Positions 35,699 to 43,499 of a DNA stretch of 64,000 nucleotides are shown here, piece by piece. The position numbers were made by a program, and so were the translations under genes. This stretch comes from Rhodoferax sp. AJA081-3 (GTDB lineage Bacteria; Pseudomonadota; Gammaproteobacteria; Burkholderiales; Burkholderiaceae_C): contig NZ_CP059068.1 of NCBI RefSeq assembly GCF_017798165.1, positions 4,154,001 to 4,218,000 of the forward strand. The letters run 5' to 3'. The notes under the pieces were generated by a model. That model saw nothing but the letters and a program-made list of their open reading frames with translations. It did not search any database and was not told the DNA's origin. Position 1 is the stretch's first letter. Every line of letters starts with the position of its first letter.

Positions 35699-36109
35699 TC
35701 AGTTGAGTTCGCCGCGCACGCTGTTGCCTGCCTCGCCGCTGGCCAGGCGCTCGCAATACAGCATCAGCGCATCCAGCTCATTGGATTTGTCGAAGACCTT
35801 GCGAGCACCGAGCTCGGTGCATTTGCGGCGTATTTCGGGCGTTGCATGGTTGCTCAAAACCACCAAAGTACGGGAAGGCTGTGTACGGTCCGCGGCCCGC
35901 AACACGCCCAGGCCGGAGCCCCGTTTCAGGAAAATATCGACGATGACCAGGTCTGCTGCATTGTTCGATTCGGTCAGCCAGTGCACGGCGCTGGCTTCGT
36001 CCTCCGCCACACCAACCACCTCAATGGGGGTCATTTCCTCCAGCGCGGCAATCAGACTGTCGCGTATGACGGGGCTATCTTCGACGATGTACGTTTTGAG
36101 TCGTTGCAT
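35699..36109 (-). CDS. Receiver-only response regulator
   Basis: A 136-aa protein consisting of a single receiver domain. Acidic pocket Glu10-Asp11, phospho-acceptor Asp58 (LVIVDIFL), Thr/Ser switch in LVVLSNHA and Lys in VFDKS. No output domain. Convergent with the NarL-type regulator (6 bp between stops), so it may share the CHASE3 kinase as phosphate source or sink. Start at 36109, giving the usual domain beginning. Confidence 0.85.
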   Translation of the reverse strand: MQRLKTYIVEDSPVIRDSLIAALEEMTPIEVVGVAEDEASAVHWLTESNNAADLVIVDIFLKRGSGLGVLRAADRTQPSRTLVVLSNHATPEIRRKCTELGARKVFDKSNELDALMLYCERLASGEAGNSVRGELN

Positions 36110-36251
36110 GGGGCGGTGACCATTACCACATGGGAGGCATGGTAGCGCCAATGCATCGGCTTGTCTCGCAACTGTGCAGATCGTCAGGTCTATTTACGCT
36201 GTGTAGTACATCGCACAGACAGGTCCGCAGCGTGTGGCCAAACATCGAGGC

Positions 36252-36292
36252 AAAAAAACACCCCTGGGGGCAATGCCCTTCAGGGGTGTTTT
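36252..36292 (-). terminator. Terminator of rpoH
   Basis: On the minus strand a stem AACACCCCTG/CAGGGGTGTT, with a smaller GGG/CCC hairpin inside the loop, ends in seven T. It lies 18 bp after the rpoH stop codon. Confidence 0.85.
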
Positions 36293-36310
36293 GTCGAATG
36301 CGTCTGGGGA

Positions 36311-37252
36311 TCAGGCGTACGCGGCCAAGGTGGTCTTCATCTTCTTCATGGCGGCCACTTCAATCTGGCGGATGCGCTCGGCGCTGACGCCGTACTCGGC
36401 GGCCAGTTCGTGCAAGGTCATGCCACCCGAGTTGTCGTCGTTGACCTTGAGCCAACGCTCTTCCACGATGCGGCGGCTGCGGGCGTCCAGGCCTTCCAGG
36501 GCTGCGGCAATGCCGTCCGTGGCCAGCACGTCGCGCTGGTGCGCCTCGATCATGGCAACAGGCTCGTGGTTGGTATCGGTCAGGTAGGCAATGGGGCCAA
36601 AGGCATCCTCACCGTCGTCTGATGGAGAGGGGTCCAGCAACACGTCGCCACCCGACATGCGGGTTTCCATTTCGATGACCTCTTCAGGCTTGACCTTGAG
36701 TTCACGCGCCATGGCATCGATCTGCTCGGGGTTCAGCGTGTCGCGGTGGGTACCCAGGTCGGCCGCGGCGTCTTCACTTTTGAAGCGCTGCTTCATGGAC
36801 CGCAGGTTGAAGAATAGCTTGCGCTGGGCCTTGGTGGTCGCCACTTTGACCATGCGCCAGTTCTTCAGGATGTATTCGTGGATTTCGGCCTTGATCCAGT
36901 GCAGCGCATAACTGACCAAACGCACGCCCTGGTCGGGGTCGAAGCGTTTGACGGCCTTCATCAGGCCCACATTGCCTTCCTGGATCAGGTCGCCGTGGGG
37001 CAGGCCGTAACCCAGGTACTGGCGGGATACGGACACCACCAGTCGCAAGTGAGAGAGCACTAACTTACCGGCAGCCTCAACATCGTTGTCAGTCTTGAAC
37101 TTGCGTGCAAAAGCCTGCTCTTCTTCGAGCGTCAGCATGGGCAGGCGGTTGGCCGCCGAGATATAGGCGTCCAAGTTCCCCAGCGATGGCACAACCGACC
37201 AGGGGTTGGCCAGTGCTACGGCTGCGGTGGAAGGTCCAATTTGGTATGACAT
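36311..37252 (-). CDS. rpoH: Heat-shock sigma factor RpoH (sigma-32)
   Basis: A 313-aa sigma-70-family factor. The diagnostic RpoH box QRKLFFNLR is at residues 143-151. Region 2 words LIQEGNVGLMKAVKRFDP and region 4.2 LHELAAEYGVSAERIRQIEVAAMKKMK are in place. It directs RNA polymerase to chaperone and protease promoters. A perfect CIRCE operator lies between promoter and start, so HrcA should also control it. Terminator present downstream. Confidence 0.97.
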   Translation of the reverse strand: MSYQIGPSTAAVALANPWSVVPSLGNLDAYISAANRLPMLTLEEEQAFARKFKTDNDVEAAGKLVLSHLRLVVSVSRQYLGYGLPHGDLIQEGNVGLMKAVKRFDPDQGVRLVSYALHWIKAEIHEYILKNWRMVKVATTKAQRKLFFNLRSMKQRFKSEDAAADLGTHRDTLNPEQIDAMARELKVKPEEVIEMETRMSGGDVLLDPSPSDDGEDAFGPIAYLTDTNHEPVAMIEAHQRDVLATDGIAAALEGLDARSRRIVEERWLKVNDDNSGGMTLHELAAEYGVSAERIRQIEVAAMKKMKTTLAAYA

Positions 37253-37282
37253 ACCCGAACTCCTTGTGTCTTGATGTCAATA

Positions 37283-37309
37283 TTAGCACTCTCTGTGATC
37301 GAGTGCTAA
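37283..37309 (-). promoter_or_regulatory. CIRCE operator (HrcA-binding site) upstream of rpoH
   Basis: A perfect match to the CIRCE consensus: TTAGCACTC, 9 bp, GAGTGCTAA. It ends 30 bp before the rpoH start codon, where bound HrcA would block transcription until heat stress. Confidence 0.96.
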
Positions 37310-37951
37310 TAAAGAAGTTCAATGCCCCCAATACATAAAAGTGGATAGCGGGACATGACGCCTGTCGATTTTCGGAAGGTTTTGAACTTTTTTCACGAAG
37401 TTTTGAACTCTTGTTGCGGCCTATTTTGCACATAACTCATTGATTCAATTGAACTAATTGAGAATGAAGCCACGTCTCAGTGCTCGTAATTTCTATGGCT
37501 ACTTCCAGAAACCGCGAAATATAGATCGGGGTACAAAGTCCCCTTTTCAACCTCCACCGGAAGAAAAACCTAACAAGCGCTGGTGAGTGATCGCCCATAG
37601 GTTATTTGGAAACTTCGGTGACGACTGTGTGTCTGCGTACACAATATGCGGAGCCATCCTGCTAACGACCTCTCAGTGAGTTGGTATCGTGAGACGACTC
37701 TCAACCCATGGAATCTTCCGATTCAAACAACGGGGTGTTGATTTCCCTCGAAATCTGACCCCCGAGTGGTCAGCTTCCGGTTGGTGGCAACAATCTGGTG
37801 TGCCACTGGTAAAACCAATCTAAAAGCCTCTCGTTGCGTCCCACACTAGGCAATCAGTAATTCAGCCCCTACTTTGGTCACTCGAAGTTGATGCGAATTC
37901 CGGGTGCTGCAAGTTTTCTTACGTTAGCGCCAATTTGCTTATGATCGACAC
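37310..37951. other. 642-bp gap at the left edge of the island
   Basis: It holds the rpoH promoter region on its left side and then lower-GC DNA with no convincing gene beyond the small frame at 37464-37586. I see no terminal repeats of an insertion sequence and no tRNA-like attachment site. The change in base composition around 37440 marks the likely left border of the accessory region. Confidence 0.6.
37464..37586 (+). CDS. Possible small protein (40 aa)
   Basis: An ATG-initiated frame of 40 codons. It encodes a basic, Pro-rich peptide beginning MKPRLSARNFYGYFQKPRNI. No clear ribosome-binding site (TTGAGA just upstream). No family recognised. Listed because its composition looks protein-like in otherwise empty DNA; it may equally be chance. 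Confidence 0.25.
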   Translation: MKPRLSARNFYGYFQKPRNIDRGTKSPFQPPPEEKPNKRW

Positions 37952-38713
37952 GTGACAAATAAACAGTGGCTCATTTCTTGGATTGGCAATGCTGATCAAC
38001 TTGCATCCGAAGAAGCTACCGCGGGCTTGGGTCCGATTGCGACTGCCTTACTTGGAAATATGCGCTACGACCGCGTCTGCCTGTTGACCAATTATGCGCA
38101 TGAGCGGAGTGCAAAATTTTGTACTTGGCTCGAAGAAAAGAGCGACTACAAAGGTACCCATCGTGATTTAGCTGCTGACGTCGCTGCGGGGCGCTTCCGT
38201 GAAGACCTTTTTCACCGACTTGCAGTCGGCATTCTTCGCTTGCCACCCTTGCGCGAACGAAGCGAAGACGTTGACTTGCTTATAGATGTCTTTCTTGATC
38301 AGATAAATGCAGACTCACGCGGAAAACCGGAAGTGCAGGAGAAAAATATTTCCGAAAACGCAAGAAAACTTCTCATCTCTCACGCTTGGCCCGGAAATAT
38401 TCGCGAACTCTATCATTCACTCTTGCGTGCTTCAATCTGGTCTACCAGCGCAGAGATTCAGGCCGAGGATATACAGTCAACGTTGCTTCAAATCCAGAGG
38501 CAAAGTGAAAACGTCCTGGGACGCCCCATAACGCAAGGGTTTGATTTACAAGGGCTTTTAGACGAAATATCACGTCACTATATCGATCGAGCGCTCGGAC
38601 AATCGGGCCACCGAAAGAGCTCCACAGCCAAGTTGTTGGGATTTGCTAACCATCAGACGCTGGGCAACTGGATGAGACGTTTGGGGCTGGAAACGGAAGA
38701 GCACAAAGACTAA
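37952..38713 (+). pseudogene. RtcR-like sigma-54 activator with internal deletion
   Basis: An open 253-codon frame (GTG start) that joins two ends of a larger regulator. Residues 1-67 resemble the start of the RtcR/CARF-like sensor domain (WLISWIGNAD, DRVCLLTNYAHERSAKFCTWLEE). Residue 69 jumps into the AAA+ domain at sensor-1 (THRDLAADV). Then come the arginine-finger region GRFREDLFHRL (80-90), PPLRER, sensor-2 WPGNIREL (146-153) and a C-terminal helix-turn-helix (about 224-246). Walker A, Walker B and the GAFTGA loop that contacts sigma-54 are gone, so it cannot be a normal activator. RtcR-type sensors control RNA-repair or defence genes. Probably a pseudogene; a repressor-like remnant that still binds DNA is possible. 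Confidence 0.75.
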
Positions 38714-38748
38714 AAGGAGGCTGGCACGGCTTTCGCAGAACAATAGGC

Positions 38749-39771
38749 ATGACTGCGACGAAAGCCCACCAGATATTGATGCAAGACATCAAATCGCTGA
38801 ACTTCGAGCCGCTACGAGCGGCTTATCCGGAGCTCGCCAATATGGGCGGCTACGCGGAGCACTACGCGCACACTGACCCGGAAAGTGCACTTGTCAAGCT
38901 GCGCAACTTTGCAGAGCGTTTGGTCGATCGCATCTACCTCAAGCTGAAGCTGGAGCGAGTGCCGCAGTCTAACTTCGTGGATCTGCTGCACAACGCCAGT
39001 TTCCATACGGTCGCCCAGCCCTTGGTGCTCGACAAACTGCACCTACTGCGGCGCCTGGGCAACCGAGGCGCCCACGGAGAAGACGTGGATGCCTCTGACA
39101 CGATTCGCTGCCTTCAAGAGGCATGGCAACTCGCTCGCTGGCTGCATGTGACCTTCCTCGGGGGCAAGGTCGAGGATTTCAATGCATTCAAGCAGCCCCC
39201 TGTCGAAGGCATCGATAGCAAGGCAGATTTCAAGCGCAAGGCTAAGGCGCTTGCCGAAGAGAACAGCCTCAAGGAAGAGCGCCTCAAGCTTGCACTACAA
39301 GAGCTTGCCGAGCTGCGAGCTGCCGACAGGGCCGCAACGCCTGTTGCAGTTGCGTTTACTCCGCCCACGGCTCAGGCGCTGGAGCAAACGGGCCAATTCT
39401 CCGCCGCTACGGCGAACCAGCTTCGCTTTACCGAAGACAACACCCGCAAGTGGCTGATTGATCGCGATCTGCGTATGGCCGGTTGGGACGTCCCCAAAGG
39501 CACCGCTAGCAACGACTCGTTGGGCCAGGAGGTCGGGGTTCTGCATCAAGCCACCACGACTGGCAAAGGCTATTGCGATTACGTCTTGTGGGATGACAAC
39601 GGAAAGCCGCTTGCGGTTGTCGAAGCAAAAAAGACCCTTGTCGATGCTCGGGTCGGCCAGGAGCAGGCCAAACAGTACGCTGACGGGCTGGAGAAGCAGT
39701 ACGGCCAGAGGCCGATGATCTTCTTCACCAACGGTCACGACATCTGGGTCTGGGATGATGCCGGCGGCTAG
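38749..39771 (+). pseudogene. Truncated type I restriction HsdR (N-terminal part)
   Basis: 340 residues of what is normally a protein of about 1000. Residues about 15-130 form a DUF4145-type helical domain. A coiled linker follows, then the PD-(D/E)XK nuclease domain with Asp277, Glu292 and Lys294 (YCDYVLWDD, AVVEAKK) and the QAKQYADGLE helix. The frame stops at WDDAGG, exactly before the helicase domain. No hsdM or hsdS is visible. The nuclease residues are kept but without the motor the enzyme should be inactive. The break is next to the DUF3987 gene, so an insertion or deletion probably removed the rest. Confidence 0.8.
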
Positions 39772-39823
39772 TTTGCACCCTCGTGCAATTTGCGAACTGT
39801 GCGAACCGAGGTCTCGGCCACCA

Positions 39824-41194
39824 TCAGGTCAGGCAGTAAATTTTGGTCGGCGTGCCCGGACACTCCCTTGGGCGACTGACCAACTGAACCTGAATTTTCG
39901 GTGGTGAAGAGCCCAGCAGATGTTCAAGCGCTTCGTCAATGCGCGCTTTGGACACATGCCGTTTAAAGCAGTCCACGGTAATGTCGCGCCGGGAGCCTGC
40001 CCCGCGCTCCTGCAAGAATGTGAGTATGCGCTGGGCCGTTTCAATCACTTGTGCTGTTCTTTCGTTCTCCGCCGCACTGGTAAAAATGTATTTGACGGAC
40101 GCTGTTGTATACCGGACCCAGGCCATCGCCGCCTCAATATGCGGGACATCAATGCACAACTGTAGGTCAGCAAGTGCAAATAGCAAGGCGATGCGCAGAA
40201 GCATGGGTGCCCTTCGTTCCAGCAGGGCTGCAACCAGGGGGCTGCCACTGTCCTCGTTGAGCTCACCTCGGTACAACTGGGCATACCGCCACTGAGCCTT
40301 GGGTGAAAGCTCAACCCTCAGCCGATCCATGGTGTCGTGCCAGTTTGCATGGACAAACTGCAGAATATCCAGAAGCCGCTGGGCCAATGCCGTCACGATT
40401 GCTTGCGGCGTTTCCCTAGGAAAAGGCACGACCTGTGAACGTTCAGCCCAGATTATCAAGAACCGGTTGGCAAAGCCATTGGTCAGTTCGCGATGCTGGA
40501 CCAGGCTGAGTAACTCAATCGGTGAAATGGCGCCACTTAGGCATACATGGGGATCTGTCGCATACAGCCGGTTGTTCTTGGTGGCTGGTTTCAGTGATAC
40601 GCCGTCCCAACAATCCCGCAGCGCCGCTGATAGTGTGTTGCCGTCCCGGCGGCTCTGGTGCAGAACATTGGCGAACTCCGATTCGACGACCCAGAGACGC
40701 TTGTCCGCGATGGACGGAACTTCAAGTCTTCCCTGCCTGTAGCCGTCGTGCATCAGCGCAACCAGGCCTTCACGACTGGAGAGGCCCCCGCGGTGGACCT
40801 GGGGTGCAAACGCCGCATTCAGCTCTCGCAATGCATGATCCAGGCGAATGACCAGCGATACAGCGTCCCCTTTTCGCCCGCGGCCAGATCGGCCGACATG
40901 CAACAAGAACATCCGGGTGTGATGCCAGGTGTTGCCCACCGGGAGGTAGGGGCCGCGCCCAATGGCACAGGACAGGTAGCTCATCAAATTCGCTGCAATC
41001 GCATAGGCATTCGTCTCGCTACCGTCGCTGCCGGCGCGCGCCACGTCCCCAAATACGCCATGCAGGCAACTGAGTTCCGGTTGCGGCGCGTTGCGATGCG
41101 TACTCAGGGGCCCACCATCATCAGCCTCCCACGCTTCCCACTCAGCAGCGGGGTTGTCAGGCAGTGCGCTCCTGGACGTGACGCCGTGCTCCAT
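39824..41194 (-). CDS. DUF3987 plasmid/phage-type protein
   Basis: A 456-aa protein of the DUF3987 family, often found on plasmids, prophages and integrative elements near primases. A P-loop-like GRSGRGRKG lies at residues 101-109 and an acidic strand LWVVESEFANVL near 168. Its N-terminal part lacks a primase domain. It starts 15 bp behind the RepB fragment and is on the same strand, so the two are probably remnants of one integrated plasmid-like element. The frame is intact; activity unknown. Confidence 0.7.
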   Translation of the reverse strand: MEHGVTSRSALPDNPAAEWEAWEADDGGPLSTHRNAPQPELSCLHGVFGDVARAGSDGSETNAYAIAANLMSYLSCAIGRGPYLPVGNTWHHTRMFLLHVGRSGRGRKGDAVSLVIRLDHALRELNAAFAPQVHRGGLSSREGLVALMHDGYRQGRLEVPSIADKRLWVVESEFANVLHQSRRDGNTLSAALRDCWDGVSLKPATKNNRLYATDPHVCLSGAISPIELLSLVQHRELTNGFANRFLIIWAERSQVVPFPRETPQAIVTALAQRLLDILQFVHANWHDTMDRLRVELSPKAQWRYAQLYRGELNEDSGSPLVAALLERRAPMLLRIALLFALADLQLCIDVPHIEAAMAWVRYTTASVKYIFTSAAENERTAQVIETAQRILTFLQERGAGSRRDITVDCFKRHVSKARIDEALEHLLGSSPPKIQVQLVSRPRECPGTPTKIYCLT

Positions 41195-41209
41195 CAGCTA
41201 TCGGTTGAA

Positions 41210-41720
41210 TTACTTGTCCAGCGATGCAGCTTGGACGATGCTTGCAAACTCAGCGAGAACGTCAGGCTGGTGCTGGGTTAGAAACCGGATCACCGCTTCG
41301 TTGTCCAGCAACTTGGTCAAATAGCCTTTGGCCAGAACAAGATTCAGAACATCCTGACCGTAGGACTGTTCGATGGACTTGAACTGCCCTTGCAGGTTTC
41401 CCATCTCGCGCTCCATCTTTGCCATCTGCTCTGAAGTGACACCCGCCAACTTCTTGGGCTTTACTTCGCCCACCAGCATGGCGCTGGGTGTCGCAGCAAG
41501 AAGTGCCTGTGCATACGCCACGGTGATGTTGTTGGTCGCCACCATCAATTCCACGCATTCGATCTGCCGGGTTGGCTTCATCTTGCGGATCACACCGCCA
41601 ATATTGGCTGAAAAGTGCTGGTCTTTCAAAAGACCAGCGGCTTCAGCGCAGATGTCGTGGAGCAAGACAGGGACTCTGCGATGTACGCCATGCTGGAGTC
41701 GAACTACAAGGACGCCTCAG
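41210..41720 (-). pseudogene. C-terminal fragment of plasmid partition protein RepB
   Basis: The frame 41210-41665 encodes 151 residues that match the C-terminal RepB domain of plasmid ParB-like proteins (LHDICAEAAGLLKDQHF, KMKPTRQIECVELMVATNNITVAYAQALLAATP). In-frame homology extends upstream past the only available start (TTG at 41665) to a TGA near 41720. The N-terminal ParB/nuclease and helix-turn-helix parts are absent. Thus a 5'-truncated gene. No repA or parA partner was seen nearby. Confidence 0.7.
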
Positions 41721-41788
41721 CCTAAAATTGCAGCAAAACTACATAGAAAGGCGCGGTTAGTGCCGGTTTATGGTCAAAACAGTATCGG

Positions 41789-41819
41789 TTTTGATCAATT
41801 TTGATCAAGCGCCTATACT
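41789..41819 (+). promoter_or_regulatory. Promoter with tandem operator-like repeats for the SocA-type operon
   Basis: -35 TTGATC (41791-41796) and -10 TATACT (41814-41819) have 17-bp spacing. Two tandem copies of TTTTGATCAA (41789-41798 and 41799-41808), each containing the palindrome TTGATCAA, cover the -35 box and spacer. This is the layout expected for repression by a dimeric DNA-binding protein, as in autoregulated toxin-antitoxin operons. The transcript would begin about 50 nt before the antitoxin start at 41877. Confidence 0.75.
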
Positions 41820-41876
41820 TGGTTTGTATCGCCGAACGGACCGATTTGTTGTCTGCATAGGCGTTTAACACGCTCC

Positions 41877-42458
41877 ATGGCTACCCCTACCAACTTCAAC
41901 GAACGCAGAACCGCGCAGGCGGCGGCTTTTTTGCTGCACCGCGCAGGGGGACGGCTGCCTTCCATCAAGCTCGTGAAGCTGCTGTACTTGGCGGAACGAA
42001 AGTCTCTTGAAGAGTACGGGGTCCCGATCTCTGGCGACAGGTTGATGAGTCTGCGCCACGGTCCAGTTATGTCGATTACGCTGGACCACATCAACGGATT
42101 CATTCCGTCGTCACCTGGCGGATGGGATACGTGGGTAGCCGACAAGGCCAATCACTTCGTGGCCCTGAGTGATCCCAGCATGATTGCCGACCCAGCAGTG
42201 GACTTGGGCGCCTTGAGCGAGAGTGACGTCGAGGTGCTCGATCAAATTTGGGCTGACTTTGGAAAGTTCGAGCGCTGGGCTCTTGTGGAGTACACGCATA
42301 CGAATTTGCCGGAGTGGCGCGACCCCGGCGACTCGAACCTGCCCATCACGTATGAGAGCTTGCTGGCCAATTTGGGCTACGATGAAAATCAAGTCAAGCT
42401 GATGGTCCAGCATTTCACAGAGCAGGCCGAACTCTCCAAAGCTGTTGCCGCTGCGTAG
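41877..42458 (+). CDS. SocA/Panacea-domain (DUF4065-like) antitoxin
   Basis: A 193-aa protein of the SocA/GepA-type group, now called Panacea domain. Typical words: AAAFLLHRAGGRLPSIKLVKLLYLAERKSLEEYG, SGDRLMSLRHGPVMS, and WALVEYTHTNLPEW near residue 140. These domains serve as antitoxins for many unrelated toxins, often directing them to proteases or chaperones. The operon promoter has tandem repeats that it may bind. The partner is the next gene, 2 bp behind. Confidence 0.85.
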   Translation: MATPTNFNERRTAQAAAFLLHRAGGRLPSIKLVKLLYLAERKSLEEYGVPISGDRLMSLRHGPVMSITLDHINGFIPSSPGGWDTWVADKANHFVALSDPSMIADPAVDLGALSESDVEVLDQIWADFGKFERWALVEYTHTNLPEWRDPGDSNLPITYESLLANLGYDENQVKLMVQHFTEQAELSKAVAAA

Positions 42459-42460
42459 AC

Positions 42461-42862
42461 GTGGTGGCACCTTGGGTCCCTGCGGTTGGCGAAGCCTTTT
42501 GGGCACTGTCCGGTCCCAAGCTTCACTTGCATGTCATCATCCACGGGCCGATACCGTTGCCGCTTCGAGGCCCAGCAGACCAGTTCATCATTGTGAACGT
42601 GACGACGCTTCACGCTGATGTCAAACACGATCCTGCCTGCCTCTTGGGTGCCGGTGATCACCCCGGCATCATTCACGACAGCTACGTGACTTACCGTTTT
42701 GCACGCATTGACACCGACGCCGACGTGCGAAAGAACGTGAACAGCGGGGTCTGGCAACTGTGTCAGCCGTGCAGCGCCGACCTAGTCGCCAAAATTCGCC
42801 ACAGCGCCTGCAGGTCGAAACTGCTGGACAAAGATGCAAAGCAATTTTTAGGGTGCGTGTAG
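42461..42862 (+). CDS. Candidate toxin partner of the SocA-like antitoxin
   Basis: A 133-aa protein beginning with GTG 2 bp after the antitoxin stop; a second GTG at 42464 is possible. It has no family I can name with certainty. Visible patterns: beta-rich start KLHLHVIIHGP, then QFIIVNVTTLHADVKHDPACLLGAGDHPGIIHDSYVTYRFARI, then a helical, Lys-rich end. The middle part (Cys, then GDHP, then Ser-Tyr-Val-x-Tyr) resembles PemK/MazF-like barrel proteins, which would make it an RNA-cleaving toxin, but this is a guess. Its position makes it the toxin of the pair. Confidence 0.55.
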   Translation: MVAPWVPAVGEAFWALSGPKLHLHVIIHGPIPLPLRGPADQFIIVNVTTLHADVKHDPACLLGAGDHPGIIHDSYVTYRFARIDTDADVRKNVNSGVWQLCQPCSADLVAKIRHSACRSKLLDKDAKQFLGCV

Positions 42863-43499
42863 CACCACTCCTAGCAGCTCCAGGATCCGCGCAAGGAACG
42901 AACCCGACCGACGGGACAAGCCCTCTCCCGACGGAATACGAAGGTACGCCGAACGAATCCAGTTCAGCACGGCTGATATACGGGGATGATCGTTGAGGTG
43001 GACATGAGTGGGCCATTTGGGGTAGTTGGAACTGCCAAGGTCGGGTACAGCAGCTCACACATTGTTCAAATTACCTTTTGAGTTCCCCCCCCCCCGACGT
43101 TTGAGCACAATGGCACTTGCTGCAAGACTCGCTCAGGAGCCCTTGGCTATGTCGGCGCCAATCGAATACTGCCCACCTGTGCCAATTGAAGTTTGACCAG
43201 GGGTTAACGCTGGCAGTTTGAATGCCAACTGCGGACACCAGATTTGCGCAACCTGTGCTTACGGTTTGCGTCCATTCTGTAAGTTTGTGTAACTTATGTT
43301 TCGGTGGCTGGGGGTGCTTCCTCCCCGTCAAGTGCTTGACATACCGTCTCTGCATTTTCAAGCCGTGCATGTTGTTACATCTTCAATCTCCTACTGATAC
43401 CATCCGCCGCGCAACGCGTTGCTGAGTTCGTTTGCCCCAAGGTTCCAGGGGGTTGGTGAGTCCAGGCAACTAAAAATAATCAGAGGTCAGGGAGTAGTC
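42863..43499. other. 637-bp gap upstream of the large secreted-protein genes
   Basis: No convincing gene. It contains a run of 11 C at 43085-43095, and sequence such as CACCTGTGCCAATTGAAG that looks like debris of a mobile element. The promoter of the large operon should lie in its right part, but I cannot point to a clear -35/-10 pair. The secreted-protein gene starts behind CAGGGAGTAGTC. Confidence 0.5.
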
